Shown here: positions 1 through 8,276 of the stretch, piece after piece
Numbering within the stretch: the stretch's first letter is position 1
How the letters are laid out: each line of letters opens with the position of its first letter
Assembly: GCF_013204885.1 (NCBI RefSeq)
Contig: NZ_JABMKX010000004.1
Coordinates: 248,001-312,000 of the forward strand
Length of the DNA stretch: 64,000 nucleotides
Reading direction: 5' to 3'
Source of the DNA: Paenibacillus tritici
GTDB lineage: Bacteria > Bacillota > Bacilli > Paenibacillales > Paenibacillaceae
Made by a program: the position numbers and the translations under genes
Notes under the pieces: generated by a model
The model's input: only the letters and a program-made list of their open reading frames with translations
Told to the model about the DNA's origin: nothing
Databases searched by the model: none

Positions 1-6
1 TTTCAT
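1..6 (-). CDS. First codons of a gene running off the left edge
   Basis: On the minus strand an ATG at 6-4 followed by AAA is preceded by GGAGG at 23-19. The spacing of 12 nt is a little long. It lies just downstream of two sugar ABC permease genes read in the same direction. By analogy with the usual order (LplB-type permease, YtcP-type permease, solute-binding lipoprotein) this is probably the start of the binding protein. That is inference from position only, since just two codons are visible. Confidence 0.35.
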
Positions 7-63
7 GAATAATATAGACCTCCTCTATTTATGCCTATTTATGTTAACCCCTTAGGGATGACA

Positions 64-936
64 TCAGCCTTTAACTGAACCTATAACCAGCCCTTTCACG
101 AAGTACTTTTGCAGATACGGATAGAGGAGGACGATCGGCCCGATCGTCACGATGGCTGTCGCCATCTTGACCGACTCCGAAGGAAGCGTAACGTCGCTTG
201 TTCCGGCCAGCATAGCCATATCGTTCAGCATACTGATCTCCGATTGCATCTGCAGCAGCATGAATTGCAGCGGATACAAATCTTTGGTGTCAATTAGCAT
301 GATCGCATTCCACCAGTTATTCCAGTAATCCAGTCCATAGAAGAGGGCAATGGTCGCGAGTACCGGCTTACATAACGGAAGGTAAATCTTAAAAGCAATC
401 ACAATATCACTCGCTCCGTCTATGGTAGCTGATTCCCGCAGCGAGTCGGGAATTCCGTTCATGAAATTGCGTACCAGGAAGAGGTTGAACGGGCTGAACA
501 GGAGCGACGGAATAATCAGAGCCAAGATATTATTGGTTAATCCGAGTGACCGGTTCATCAGATACCAGGGCACAATCCCGGCTGTGAAAATCATGGTGAT
601 AAAGAAGTAAAGAGCCAGCAGATTGCGGTTCTTCACATTTTTGTTCGCTAATGTATAGCCTGCCATAGAAGTAATCAGAATAGCCAGCGTGGTACCGACG
701 ACCGTGACAAAGATAGAAATTCCGTAGCTCTGAATGACTTGGGAGCCGCCCGTGAAGATCAGCTTATAGGCATATAGAGAGAATTTCTCCGGAAAGAGGC
801 TGTAGCCGTTCTTAAGAATAGCATCCTCATCCGTGATAGAGATCATCAGCACGAGTAGCATCGGAAGCAGGCAAAGCGCCGAATACACCGCAGTCAGCGT
901 GTACATGACCGTCTTGCTGATTGACATTTTTTTCAT
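64..936 (-). CDS. Carbohydrate ABC transporter permease, YtcP/AraQ type
   Basis: A 290-residue inner-membrane permease of the CUT1 sugar importer family. It forms the translocation channel with the LplB-type partner encoded just upstream. The start is the ATG at 936, preceded by GGAGGAG at 9-nt spacing; the frame is open further upstream but that part is only the overlap with the neighbour. Six hydrophobic segments are visible. The cytoplasmic EAA loop that docks on the ATPase reads ESATIDGAS...IYLPLCKP, and the C-terminus KYFVKGLVIGSVKG is typical. It is separated by 16 bp from the upstream permease, so the two are surely co-transcribed. No ATPase gene is present; these systems usually share an MsmK-type ATPase encoded elsewhere. 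Substrate unknown. Confidence 0.9.
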   Translation of the reverse strand: MKKMSISKTVMYTLTAVYSALCLLPMLLVLMISITDEDAILKNGYSLFPEKFSLYAYKLIFTGGSQVIQSYGISIFVTVVGTTLAILITSMAGYTLANKNVKNRNLLALYFFITMIFTAGIVPWYLMNRSLGLTNNILALIIPSLLFSPFNLFLVRNFMNGIPDSLRESATIDGASDIVIAFKIYLPLCKPVLATIALFYGLDYWNNWWNAIMLIDTKDLYPLQFMLLQMQSEISMLNDMAMLAGTSDVTLPSESVKMATAIVTIGPIVLLYPYLQKYFVKGLVIGSVKG

Positions 937-952
937 AGTTACTCCTCCGGAT

Positions 953-1945
953 TTAGTATAATGCGCCATCTTTGAAGAACCTGCGGGTAATGGCATTTGT
1001 CCCAAAGACAAGGATGAATCCGATGACCGACTGGAAAAGTCCAACAGCCATGGCTTCGGAGGGGTCGCCAATCTGACGCAAGGACCGGAATACATACGTA
1101 TCAATGATATCCGTGGTCGAATACAGGGTGCCGTTGTCACCGATGAGCGCATAGATCATTCCGAAATCGCCGTACATAATTTTGCCGACCGAGAGCATCG
1201 TCAGGATAATAACCGTGGGCATCATTAGCGGAAGCGTAATCCGGAAGCACATCTGCAGGCGGTTAGCCCCGTCAATCTCGGCTGCTTCATACAACGTCTC
1301 GTCGATACCGGTAATGGTCGCCAAGTAGATAATGGCACTCATTCCGGCCCCCTTCCACACATGCATGACCGTAAGAATCGCCGGCCAAGACTGCGCCTCG
1401 GTATACCAGTTCACGGAGGACATGCCGAGCTGGTTCAGCGTTTTGTTCACAATCCCCATATCCATCGAGAAGAGCGCATACAGCACATAGCTAATGACAA
1501 TCCATGAGATGAAATTCGGGAATAACATCAGGGATTGACTGATCTTAACAAACAGCTTCTTGCGCAGCTCGTTTAGAACCAGTGAAATAGCCAGCGCCAT
1601 CAGCGTACCGAAAATAATAAAGAGTAAATTGAGGTAAATGGTGTTGAAGGTGACCGTAAGCGCTTTGTTGGACCGGAAGAAGAACTCGAAGTTCTTGAAT
1701 CCCACCCATTCGCTATGGAAGATTCCCTTGGTATAATTGAAACGCTGGAAAGCAATGACCATATAAGGATACGTCATATAGCCGAAAATAAAAGTGTAGG
1801 CCATTGCCGGCAAAACCAACAAATAGGATGTACCATTCCTGCGGATGTCAGAAAGTATGCTGAGTCTTGGACGCCGTTTTTTTGTCAATTTCCTGTTCCC
1901 CCCATTTGTTATAAATGACGATTGCCTTGATTCCAGATTAGCCAT
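953..1945 (-). CDS. Sugar ABC transporter permease, LplB type
   Basis: A 330-residue CUT1-family permease, partner of the YtcP-type gene downstream. The ATG at 1945 follows GGGAGGG at 5-nt spacing. A cytoplasmic N-terminus of about 40 residues precedes six predicted membrane segments. The EAA loop is recognisable as YEAAEIDGANRLQ...ITLP. It is first in its operon and is transcribed away from the AraC-type gene at 2113, with a 167-bp shared upstream region that carries a cre-like site. Importer direction and family are secure; the sugar is not determinable from the sequence. Confidence 0.9.
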   Translation of the reverse strand: MANLESRQSSFITNGGNRKLTKKRRPRLSILSDIRRNGTSYLLVLPAMAYTFIFGYMTYPYMVIAFQRFNYTKGIFHSEWVGFKNFEFFFRSNKALTVTFNTIYLNLLFIIFGTLMALAISLVLNELRKKLFVKISQSLMLFPNFISWIVISYVLYALFSMDMGIVNKTLNQLGMSSVNWYTEAQSWPAILTVMHVWKGAGMSAIIYLATITGIDETLYEAAEIDGANRLQMCFRITLPLMMPTVIILTMLSVGKIMYGDFGMIYALIGDNGTLYSTTDIIDTYVFRSLRQIGDPSEAMAVGLFQSVIGFILVFGTNAITRRFFKDGALY

Positions 1946-1974
1946 ACCCTCCCGAAGAGTCTATTTCAAAACCT

Positions 1975-1988
1975 GGAAAACGCTTTCA
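1975..1988 (-). promoter_or_regulatory. Candidate cre site (CcpA operator)
   Basis: Read on the minus strand the site is TGAAAGCGTTTTCC, matching 13 of 14 positions of the catabolite-responsive element TGWAARCGYTWNCA. It lies about 30 bp upstream of the start of the LplB-type permease, a normal place for repression of a sugar operon by CcpA. Binding is inferred from the match alone. Confidence 0.55.
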
Positions 1989-2112
1989 AATTCAAACACA
2001 AGGCTTTCAAAAAAACGGAATGACTTTCATTTTGGCCTGATTCAGTACCTTTTCGGCCCAAAATGTACTATAGTTTAGAAATGATAACGAGCAGTGTTGG
2101 GAGGAATTCAAC

Positions 2113-4437
2113 ATGCGGACAACCATCAACCGGCTTGTTCGATACAAGGCATTTCAAAAGCTCACCATCTCATATTTCCTTCTCGTTCTTCTGACCGTAA
2201 GCCTGCTATCCGGTGTACTCTTCTCACTATTCTCCAGAAGTGCTATTAAGGAGATCGAACGTAATTCCCGGGCGATGTTATCCCAGATCACCTACGCCTC
2301 CGATGTAGTCTATAATCAGGTCGTTACTATAGGAAATACACTGCTGATTCAACCGGAAATCCTGTCCTTTCTCAATGAGAAGGTGGAGGACAAGGTCAGC
2401 AATTATCATATTTTTCAGCAGATCGAACAAATTACAAATGTGAACCCATATATACACAGTATCGGGATACACCGGCCTTCTACAGGCACGACAGTTGATA
2501 CAGCCGGCCTTCCGTTCGACGCTTCGCTTACCACCCTCAGCGCGAAGCAGTATATGGAGTTCCATCCGCGCAGTCTGAAGGTTCCGGGCCGCAACAACGG
2601 GAAGTCATTACAGTTCCTGACCTTCTTGCTGTACCCGAATTTCTCACCCCGGACCACAGGCAATCCGCTGATCTATATCAATGTGGAGGAGCAGTCCATT
2701 CTGACGACCATCCGCAAGATCAGCAGTGCGGACGCCGCTAATAATGTTTTTGTAATCAATAATGAAGGTAAAGTGCTGTCTCATACCGATTCCAACCTGT
2801 TTCTGGAGGATTTATCCGAAGAGGAGTATGTGCGGAAGATATTAATCGAGAACCATGAGGAGAGCAGCTTCACCACAACGATTTCAGACCAAAGGAATCT
2901 GGTCACTTATGTGAAGTCAGAGGAACTGGACTGGTATTTTGTAAGCGTTTCACCGTATTCCGAGCTCATCTCGAACATCGACCAGCTCCGGGGGATTACG
3001 CTGCTGGTTACAGCCGGAATTGTACTTGCAGGTCTGTTGCTCTCTGTCCTGTTGACCTCCAACATGAATAGACCCTTATCGGCGCTGCTCGAAAAAGTCA
3101 TGCCTAACCCGGCCCATCCGGCCTCCGGGTTGGCACCTATTGATGAATACAAGCTGATGACCGAGGTGTTCCATTCCTATCATGAACGTGAGAAGTCGAT
3201 GCAGTTTGTAATTAACCACTCCTCCCGGACCGTCCGTGAGCATTACCTGCATGCCTTGCTGCGTGGTCATTCCCTGGAACACTATGTTTCGAGCGAAATT
3301 CTTAAGGATATCGGCGAGGAGGTGGCGGGGCCGTACTTTGGCGTGCTGGTGTTCAGAATCAATGAGCTTGAACCACTAGGGGAGAGGATGGAGGGGAAAC
3401 AGCAGTCTTTGCTGCGCTTCGCACTCGGGAATATCGCCAAAGAGATGCTGGAGCCGATCGGCCCATGTGATGTGCTCATTATGGGAGGAAGTGAAGCCGT
3501 TGCCATCCTTCAATACAAGAACAATCAGCTCCCGGAGGAGCTGTGGCCTGCCTTGCGTAATATTCAAAGCTTCCTGAACCGCTACTTCAAGGTGACGGTA
3601 TCTATAGGGATAGGAGATATATCCTGTGGAAAGGGGAATATTCCGTCCTCGTACACTTCTGCACAGCAGTATGTGAAATACCGGCTCATCTATGGGAAGG
3701 AAGCGATTCTGGATGCTATAGCGACACGCCATCATGTGTTGACGGCCCTCAGTTACCCCAGCGCCTACGAGAAGAAGCTGATTGATGCTGTGCAGGACGG
3801 CAAGCCGGAAGCAATGGTTAGTGCCATCGAAGAATTTATAGATAAAATATCTGGCGGTTCCGTTCATCAGGTCATCACCTTTAGCACTCAACTCATGTTG
3901 TCTTTGCTTAAACATTTTGACTATTTACAGCATGTGCCGGATTCTAATTTCAATGATTACCTGCAAGCGGTAACCGATATTGAACGGGCTGAAGATCTGA
4001 CGGAGATCCGTAACCTGTTCAACCGCTATTGCAGTACCATCTGCACATTAATTGAAGACAAGAATCACTGGCTGAATGCTCAAAAGCATAATATCCTTAT
4101 CGAAAAAGCACAGAATTACATTCATGAGCATTATGCCGAGCCTAACATCTCCCTCGATCTGGTGTCGAGCATCGCCGGACTGTCGCCCAGCTATCTGGGG
4201 AAACTGTTCAAAGGAGCGACCCGGCAATCCTTCAGTGAATACTTGAACAACACCCGGCTGGAAAGAGCAAAGGAACTGCTTGCTTCTACCTCGGAGACTG
4301 CGGCCAGGATCAGTGAAGCGGTAGGGATATACAACATTACTTACTTCTCCACCTTGTTCAAGAAAAAGTACGGGCTGACCCCTTCGGCGTTCCGCGAACA
4401 GGAGGCGATGAAGAGCACTGTGAGTGATGAGGAGTGA
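2113..4437 (+). CDS. Membrane-anchored AraC-family transcriptional regulator
   Basis: A 774-residue one-component sensor-regulator of the YesS-like class. The ATG at 2113 is preceded by GGGAGG. An N-terminal membrane helix (about 18-40) and a second (about 295-317) flank an extracytoplasmic sensor region, probably Cache-like. A middle cytoplasmic region follows. The last 100 residues form the two-helix-turn-helix AraC DNA-binding domain (LDLVSSIAGLSPSYLGKLFK and ISEAVGIYNITYFSTLFKKK). It is divergent from the sugar permease operon and very likely controls it in response to an extracellular sugar. The ligand is unknown. Confidence 0.88.
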   Translation: MRTTINRLVRYKAFQKLTISYFLLVLLTVSLLSGVLFSLFSRSAIKEIERNSRAMLSQITYASDVVYNQVVTIGNTLLIQPEILSFLNEKVEDKVSNYHIFQQIEQITNVNPYIHSIGIHRPSTGTTVDTAGLPFDASLTTLSAKQYMEFHPRSLKVPGRNNGKSLQFLTFLLYPNFSPRTTGNPLIYINVEEQSILTTIRKISSADAANNVFVINNEGKVLSHTDSNLFLEDLSEEEYVRKILIENHEESSFTTTISDQRNLVTYVKSEELDWYFVSVSPYSELISNIDQLRGITLLVTAGIVLAGLLLSVLLTSNMNRPLSALLEKVMPNPAHPASGLAPIDEYKLMTEVFHSYHEREKSMQFVINHSSRTVREHYLHALLRGHSLEHYVSSEILKDIGEEVAGPYFGVLVFRINELEPLGERMEGKQQSLLRFALGNIAKEMLEPIGPCDVLIMGGSEAVAILQYKNNQLPEELWPALRNIQSFLNRYFKVTVSIGIGDISCGKGNIPSSYTSAQQYVKYRLIYGKEAILDAIATRHHVLTALSYPSAYEKKLIDAVQDGKPEAMVSAIEEFIDKISGGSVHQVITFSTQLMLSLLKHFDYLQHVPDSNFNDYLQAVTDIERAEDLTEIRNLFNRYCSTICTLIEDKNHWLNAQKHNILIEKAQNYIHEHYAEPNISLDLVSSIAGLSPSYLGKLFKGATRQSFSEYLNNTRLERAKELLASTSETAARISEAVGIYNITYFSTLFKKKYGLTPSAFREQEAMKSTVSDEE

Positions 4438-4450
4438 GATGAAAAGTGAT

Positions 4451-4480
4451 AAAAAAACACCTGCTCTTCAGCAGATGTTT
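4451..4480. terminator. Bidirectional terminator between convergent genes
   Basis: A 10-bp stem with one mismatch (AACACCTGCT/AGCAGATGTT) at 4456-4479 with a four-base loop. Read on the minus strand it is followed by seven T residues, ending the ABC-2 permease transcript. On the plus strand it is followed by TTTCTTC and can end the AraC gene at 4437. Confidence 0.75.
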
Positions 4481-4507
4481 CTTCATACGATTTAAGATCC
4501 GGTCCGT

Positions 4508-5224
4508 TTACGGCTGCTCCGCATATCTCCACCAGGCAAAGGTTCCGGCTATTCCGACTATCCCTGTATACGCAAGTATCAATATACTGCTGAGCTGTAA
4601 GGAACCGGTGCTTTGAAATACCGACGGGATGGTCCAAGGGAAATAGGGTGCAAATCCAAAGGAGGCGAGCACATTGGACAGAATGACGATGATCAGGATG
4701 AGTCCCAGGGGTGCCAGGTAGCCCTTAGTCACATTGGCCAAAAGAATGGTTGGTGCGGTCACCAAAATGTACATTAGCGAGGTGATCAGGAACTTAAAGA
4801 ACAAGCCCGAAATGAAGGAAGCGGACCCGCCTTGGACGCCCATGATTGCCCCTACGGCAAAACCTACGGCAAACATATAGACGGAAAGCAACAGGCACCA
4901 TGCTAAAATGACAAGGAATTTGGACAATACAATTTTCGCTCTGGACACGGGCTTTGCCAGTAAATCCTTGATGGTTCTATCCGCAAACTCCCGTCCGAAT
5001 ACCCATGCCGCAACAAAGGTATATCCGATAAGCCCCAGCGGGGCAAGTGTATCCAGCAATCCGGTTAAATACTGCTCCCAGCTGACAGCGCCGGCGTCAC
5101 TGGATAATACATTTCCGACGCCCATCATGATGGGCCCGAAGCCTAAGACAAGAAACATGATCCAGAACACATTGGAGCGGATAATCTTGCGAATCTCACA
5201 ATGTAACACAGATAGAATATTCAT
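4508..5224 (-). CDS. ABC-2 type transporter permease
   Basis: A 238-residue membrane protein with six hydrophobic segments, of the BcrB/NatB-like ABC-2 permease group. The motif FADRTIKDLLAKPVSRAKI after the second segment is typical of this family. Its ATG at 5224 overlaps the stop codon of the ATPase gene (TAATG), implying translational coupling. With that ATPase it forms an export or resistance-type transporter. A response regulator and kinase pair lies upstream in the same orientation, as in BceRS-type antimicrobial peptide modules. Substrate is not known. Confidence 0.85.
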   Translation of the reverse strand: MNILSVLHCEIRKIIRSNVFWIMFLVLGFGPIMMGVGNVLSSDAGAVSWEQYLTGLLDTLAPLGLIGYTFVAAWVFGREFADRTIKDLLAKPVSRAKIVLSKFLVILAWCLLLSVYMFAVGFAVGAIMGVQGGSASFISGLFFKFLITSLMYILVTAPTILLANVTKGYLAPLGLILIIVILSNVLASFGFAPYFPWTIPSVFQSTGSLQLSSILILAYTGIVGIAGTFAWWRYAEQP

Positions 5225-6174
5225 TATTTAATCCCCCTGGTCATCCCAATGGTGCGGAGAAAATATCCTTCCAAATCCTCCGTAACCACCCGGAGCGATG
5301 TTGGCGGCTGATTGCGTTGTACGAGCAGTTCAGCCAGCCGTTCAGGATGATCTGCCGCGTGCTCGTTGGTTAGTTTGATATAGCCGTCCGGGGTATCCTC
5401 AAAGGTATAGCCATGCTCTTCCAGCACCTTCTTTAAGGCAGGTTTGTTCAGTCCGTTCACCACCAGGTTTTTCTGTAAGGACTGCTCCAGCTTATCCATT
5501 GCGACTTCTTGCACCAGCCGGCCGCCGTGAATAATTCCTATGCGTGTCGACACCTTCGAGAGCTCCTCTAACAGATGGCTGGATATAAAAACAGTTACGC
5601 CGAAATTGGTTGCCAGATTATATAACATATTCCGTATCTCCGCTACGCCTGCGGGATCAAGACCGTTGATCGGCTCGTCCAGGATTAGAATTTCCGGATT
5701 GTGAATCATCGCTTTGGCAAGTCCCAGGCGCTGCTTGTTACCGAGTGAGAGATGTTTTGCTTTTTTCTTTTGATGCGGCTCAAGTCCCAGCTTATAGATC
5801 ACCTGATGTACGGCATCCTTGTCAGCCAACCCTTGCATACGCCGTGCGATGTCAAGATTCTCAGTTACCGTGAGATCTGGATAAAAAGTAGCTTCCTCCA
5901 AATATCCGACCTTGCTCCATAATGTAGAGTTTCCGGCATCGACCTTTTCACCTAACATATAGAGCTTGCCGGAGGTTGGCTTCAGCATCGCCAGGAGCAT
6001 CTTGATCGTCGTTGTCTTCCCGGCGCCATTCAGTCCCAGGAATCCAAAAATCTCACCGCGGCTCACCTCCAGCGAAAGATTGTTTAATATGGTATAGTCG
6101 CCAAACTTTTTGTGCACACCGTCAATCTGTATAGCGGGCGTGCTGCTTTTTTTTCTCTCTGATAAAATTCGCAT
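5224..6174 (-). CDS. ABC transporter ATP-binding protein, BcrA type
   Basis: A 316-residue cytoplasmic ATPase. The start at 6174 follows AGGAGG at about 10-nt spacing. It shows Walker A GLNGAGKTT, the signature LSLGNKQRLGLAKAM, Walker B ILILDEPINGLDP and the switch histidine in ISSHLLEEL. The C-terminal 90 residues are the extra domain common in BcrA/drug-type ATPases. It pairs with the overlapping permease downstream. A strong terminator separates it from the kinase gene upstream, so it probably has its own promoter in 6175-6294, which is AT-rich. Confidence 0.9.
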   Translation of the reverse strand: MRILSERKKSSTPAIQIDGVHKKFGDYTILNNLSLEVSRGEIFGFLGLNGAGKTTTIKMLLAMLKPTSGKLYMLGEKVDAGNSTLWSKVGYLEEATFYPDLTVTENLDIARRMQGLADKDAVHQVIYKLGLEPHQKKKAKHLSLGNKQRLGLAKAMIHNPEILILDEPINGLDPAGVAEIRNMLYNLATNFGVTVFISSHLLEELSKVSTRIGIIHGGRLVQEVAMDKLEQSLQKNLVVNGLNKPALKKVLEEHGYTFEDTPDGYIKLTNEHAADHPERLAELLVQRNQPPTSLRVVTEDLEGYFLRTIGMTRGIK

Positions 6175-6294
6175 AGCTGTTAACTCCTCCTATGACAATC
6201 CCTAATATATACAAGTCATTTTCACATTCGAAGATGAAGCTCCGGTAAAAGAAAAATAAAGGTTTATAAAGAGAATATAAAAAACTATAAACTG

Positions 6295-6346
6295 CTAAAA
6301 AAACAAACAGGCTGTTGCCTGGGTGTCACACCCGGCAGCAGCCTGT
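6295..6346 (-). terminator. Strong rho-independent terminator after the kinase gene
   Basis: A long hairpin at 6307-6346: outer stem of 13 bp with one mismatch, then an inner GGGTGT/ACACCC stem. On the minus strand it is followed by TTTGTTTTTTT. It ends the response regulator/kinase transcript and separates it from the ABC genes downstream. Confidence 0.85.
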
Positions 6347-6383
6347 AATCTTTGGTTGTTGAAGAAGAAGTACATAGATACAA

Positions 6384-7439
6384 TCAGTGAAGTGAAGCCA
6401 GGGGGAGGCTGAATCGTATCCCCAAACCGCCATATTCGGAAGGGAAGGCCATAATCTCTCCCCCGTGATGCTCAATAATAGATTTACAGCTTGCCAGGCC
6501 CAGCCCAAGGCCGCCCTTTTGGATTTGCCGCGATTTATCCACCGTGAAGAATTTAAGGAACAGAGAAGAGAGATCCTTATCCGGCACGCCAATTCCGTTG
6601 TCCTCGATTTGGAAATAGGCATGATGCTCCCTCAGGTATCCGGTCATATACACGTTCAGCTTATTCTTCCCCCCATATCTTACAGCATTGCTGAAGAGGT
6701 TGCCGAACACCCGGCGGATCATCGGTTCATTGACCCTTAGCCATATACTGTCCGTGAATGAATGGCGGCAGGTCAGTTCGTTGTCAAGTCCAGCCAGCTC
6801 AACCTCATATTCAAAAGCAATGTCTTCAAATAACTCTGTTGCCCTTACAGGCCCGGCTACCATGGATTCCAGCTCCAGTTTTTGTTTGGTGAAGCTGGAG
6901 AGATCATTGATGAGCTCAACCATATAGGCGGACTTCTTTTGAATCAGTTCATAATATTCCTGCTTTTCAGTGTCGGGTAAGTCCCCATGTGTAGCCAGCA
7001 GTTCGGTGAAGCCGTTAATAGAGGTAAGGGGTGTCTTCAAATCGTGGGCGATGGCTGCAATCATATCGGTTTGTTCTCTGTGGGCGAGCTGCAGCTTATG
7101 CTCCATCTTATTGAAGTGCTTGTACAGCTCTCCGATCTCGTCATTACTCCTCGAAGCCAGCGGAGGCAGGGGATGGACCACATTGACTTCCTCCAGCCGG
7201 GTATTCAGAAGCCGGATGGGCTTCTCTATGCTTCTATAAATATAGATGATCAGAATGAGAAATATACAACCCGCGATGGCAAAGATGGGCAGCAGCAAGG
7301 CTATATATCGGGAGTCCAGTAATGTAGTGCGTATAGGGGAATATACTGCGAAGACAAACTTCAAGTACAGTCCAATGGAAAACATAAGAATGAGAAGCAT
7401 CAGCAGGAATAAGAGGGGAAGTTTTATTTTCAGTTTCAT
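6384..7439 (-). CDS. Sensor histidine kinase of the two-component pair
   Basis: A 351-residue kinase. Two membrane helices (about 8-28 and 48-70) enclose a short external loop. A HAMP-like linker, the phosphoacceptor region IAAIAHDLKTPLT with His132, and a C-terminal ATPase domain (N box LFSNAVRYG, G boxes DNGIGVPD and GGLGLGLA) follow. It starts 1 bp after the stop of the response regulator, so the two are one transcript. The short sensor loop is like that of kinases sensing at the membrane, and the ABC exporter downstream is its likely target. Confidence 0.9.
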   Translation of the reverse strand: MKLKIKLPLLFLLMLLILMFSIGLYLKFVFAVYSPIRTTLLDSRYIALLLPIFAIAGCIFLILIIYIYRSIEKPIRLLNTRLEEVNVVHPLPPLASRSNDEIGELYKHFNKMEHKLQLAHREQTDMIAAIAHDLKTPLTSINGFTELLATHGDLPDTEKQEYYELIQKKSAYMVELINDLSSFTKQKLELESMVAGPVRATELFEDIAFEYEVELAGLDNELTCRHSFTDSIWLRVNEPMIRRVFGNLFSNAVRYGGKNKLNVYMTGYLREHHAYFQIEDNGIGVPDKDLSSLFLKFFTVDKSRQIQKGGLGLGLASCKSIIEHHGGEIMAFPSEYGGLGIRFSLPLASLH

Positions 7440-7440
7440 C

Positions 7441-8136
7441 CTATTGCTCTCTTTCCGTATATTTATAGCCTATACCCCAAATGGTTTTAATGAAGTTATG
7501 TTCAGGACCCAGCTTCTTGCGGATATTCTTAATATGGACCGTTACGGTATTGATCTCTCCGTACTCGTCCCCCCAGACCTTCTCATAGATCTGCTCACGG
7601 CTGAGTACCTGATTGGGATGACGCATAAGGATAGACAGAATTTGAAATTCTTTCGCGGATAAGTCGAGCTTCCGGGTATGCAGGAAGGCTTCAAACGTTT
7701 TATCATTCAAAATAAGCGGAGCATCCGCCTTTTCTTTACCGGGGCTAAGCTCATCCCACTCTTTATGCAGCCTGTCCACTTTCCGGAAATGGGCCTTGAT
7801 CCTGGAGGCAAGCTCCTGAATACTGAACGGTTTGGTCATGTAATCGTCAGCTCCTATTTCGAGACCGACGATTTTATCAATATCCTGATCACGCGCACTT
7901 AAAAAAAGGATGGGAACATTATAGGAAGTCCGGATATTCCGGCAGACATCAAGCCCATTCATATCAGGCATCACTATATCCAGAACGATGAAATCAATGT
8001 GATTATCATTCACTACAGATAAGGCTTCTTCTCCGGAACTGGCTGTGATGACTTCAAATTGCTCGTACCTTAAGCTTTTGGTGATGAGTTTTACGATTTC
8101 TTGATCATCGTCTACCACTAATATCGTTTTTGACAT
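7441..8136 (-). CDS. Response regulator, OmpR/PhoB family
   Basis: A 231-residue regulator. The start is ATG at 8136, preceded by GGGAGGTG; an earlier in-frame ATG has no binding site. The receiver domain (about 1-120) has the acidic pocket VVDDDQ, the phosphoacceptor Asp53 in VLDIVMPDMNG and the Lys in YMTKPF. The C-terminal winged helix (about 140-231) contains LSAKEFQILSILMRHPNQ and NTVTVHIKNIRKKL. It is first in the kinase operon and probably controls the ABC exporter at 4508-6174. Confidence 0.92.
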   Translation of the reverse strand: MSKTILVVDDDQEIVKLITKSLRYEQFEVITASSGEEALSVVNDNHIDFIVLDIVMPDMNGLDVCRNIRTSYNVPILFLSARDQDIDKIVGLEIGADDYMTKPFSIQELASRIKAHFRKVDRLHKEWDELSPGKEKADAPLILNDKTFEAFLHTRKLDLSAKEFQILSILMRHPNQVLSREQIYEKVWGDEYGEINTVTVHIKNIRKKLGPEHNFIKTIWGIGYKYTEREQ

Positions 8137-8230
8137 TTTGCACCTCCCAACCTCATCATACCGCAACCCTGACGTTCAACGCCAGATACGCTCAGAGCAA
8201 GCTTGCCCGGATGTCTTGAAAACAGGAGAA

Positions 8231-8258
8231 AGACCATCCTTTTCGGGATGGCCTTGTC
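8231..8258. terminator. Short hairpin downstream of the amidase gene
   Basis: CCATCC (8234-8239) pairs with GGATGG (8246-8251) across a 6-base loop, with flanking T-rich DNA on both sides. It lies 19 bp past the stop of the minus-strand amidase gene and is a plausible weak terminator. Confidence 0.45.
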
Positions 8259-8276
8259 TTTTATGGATTGAACCTC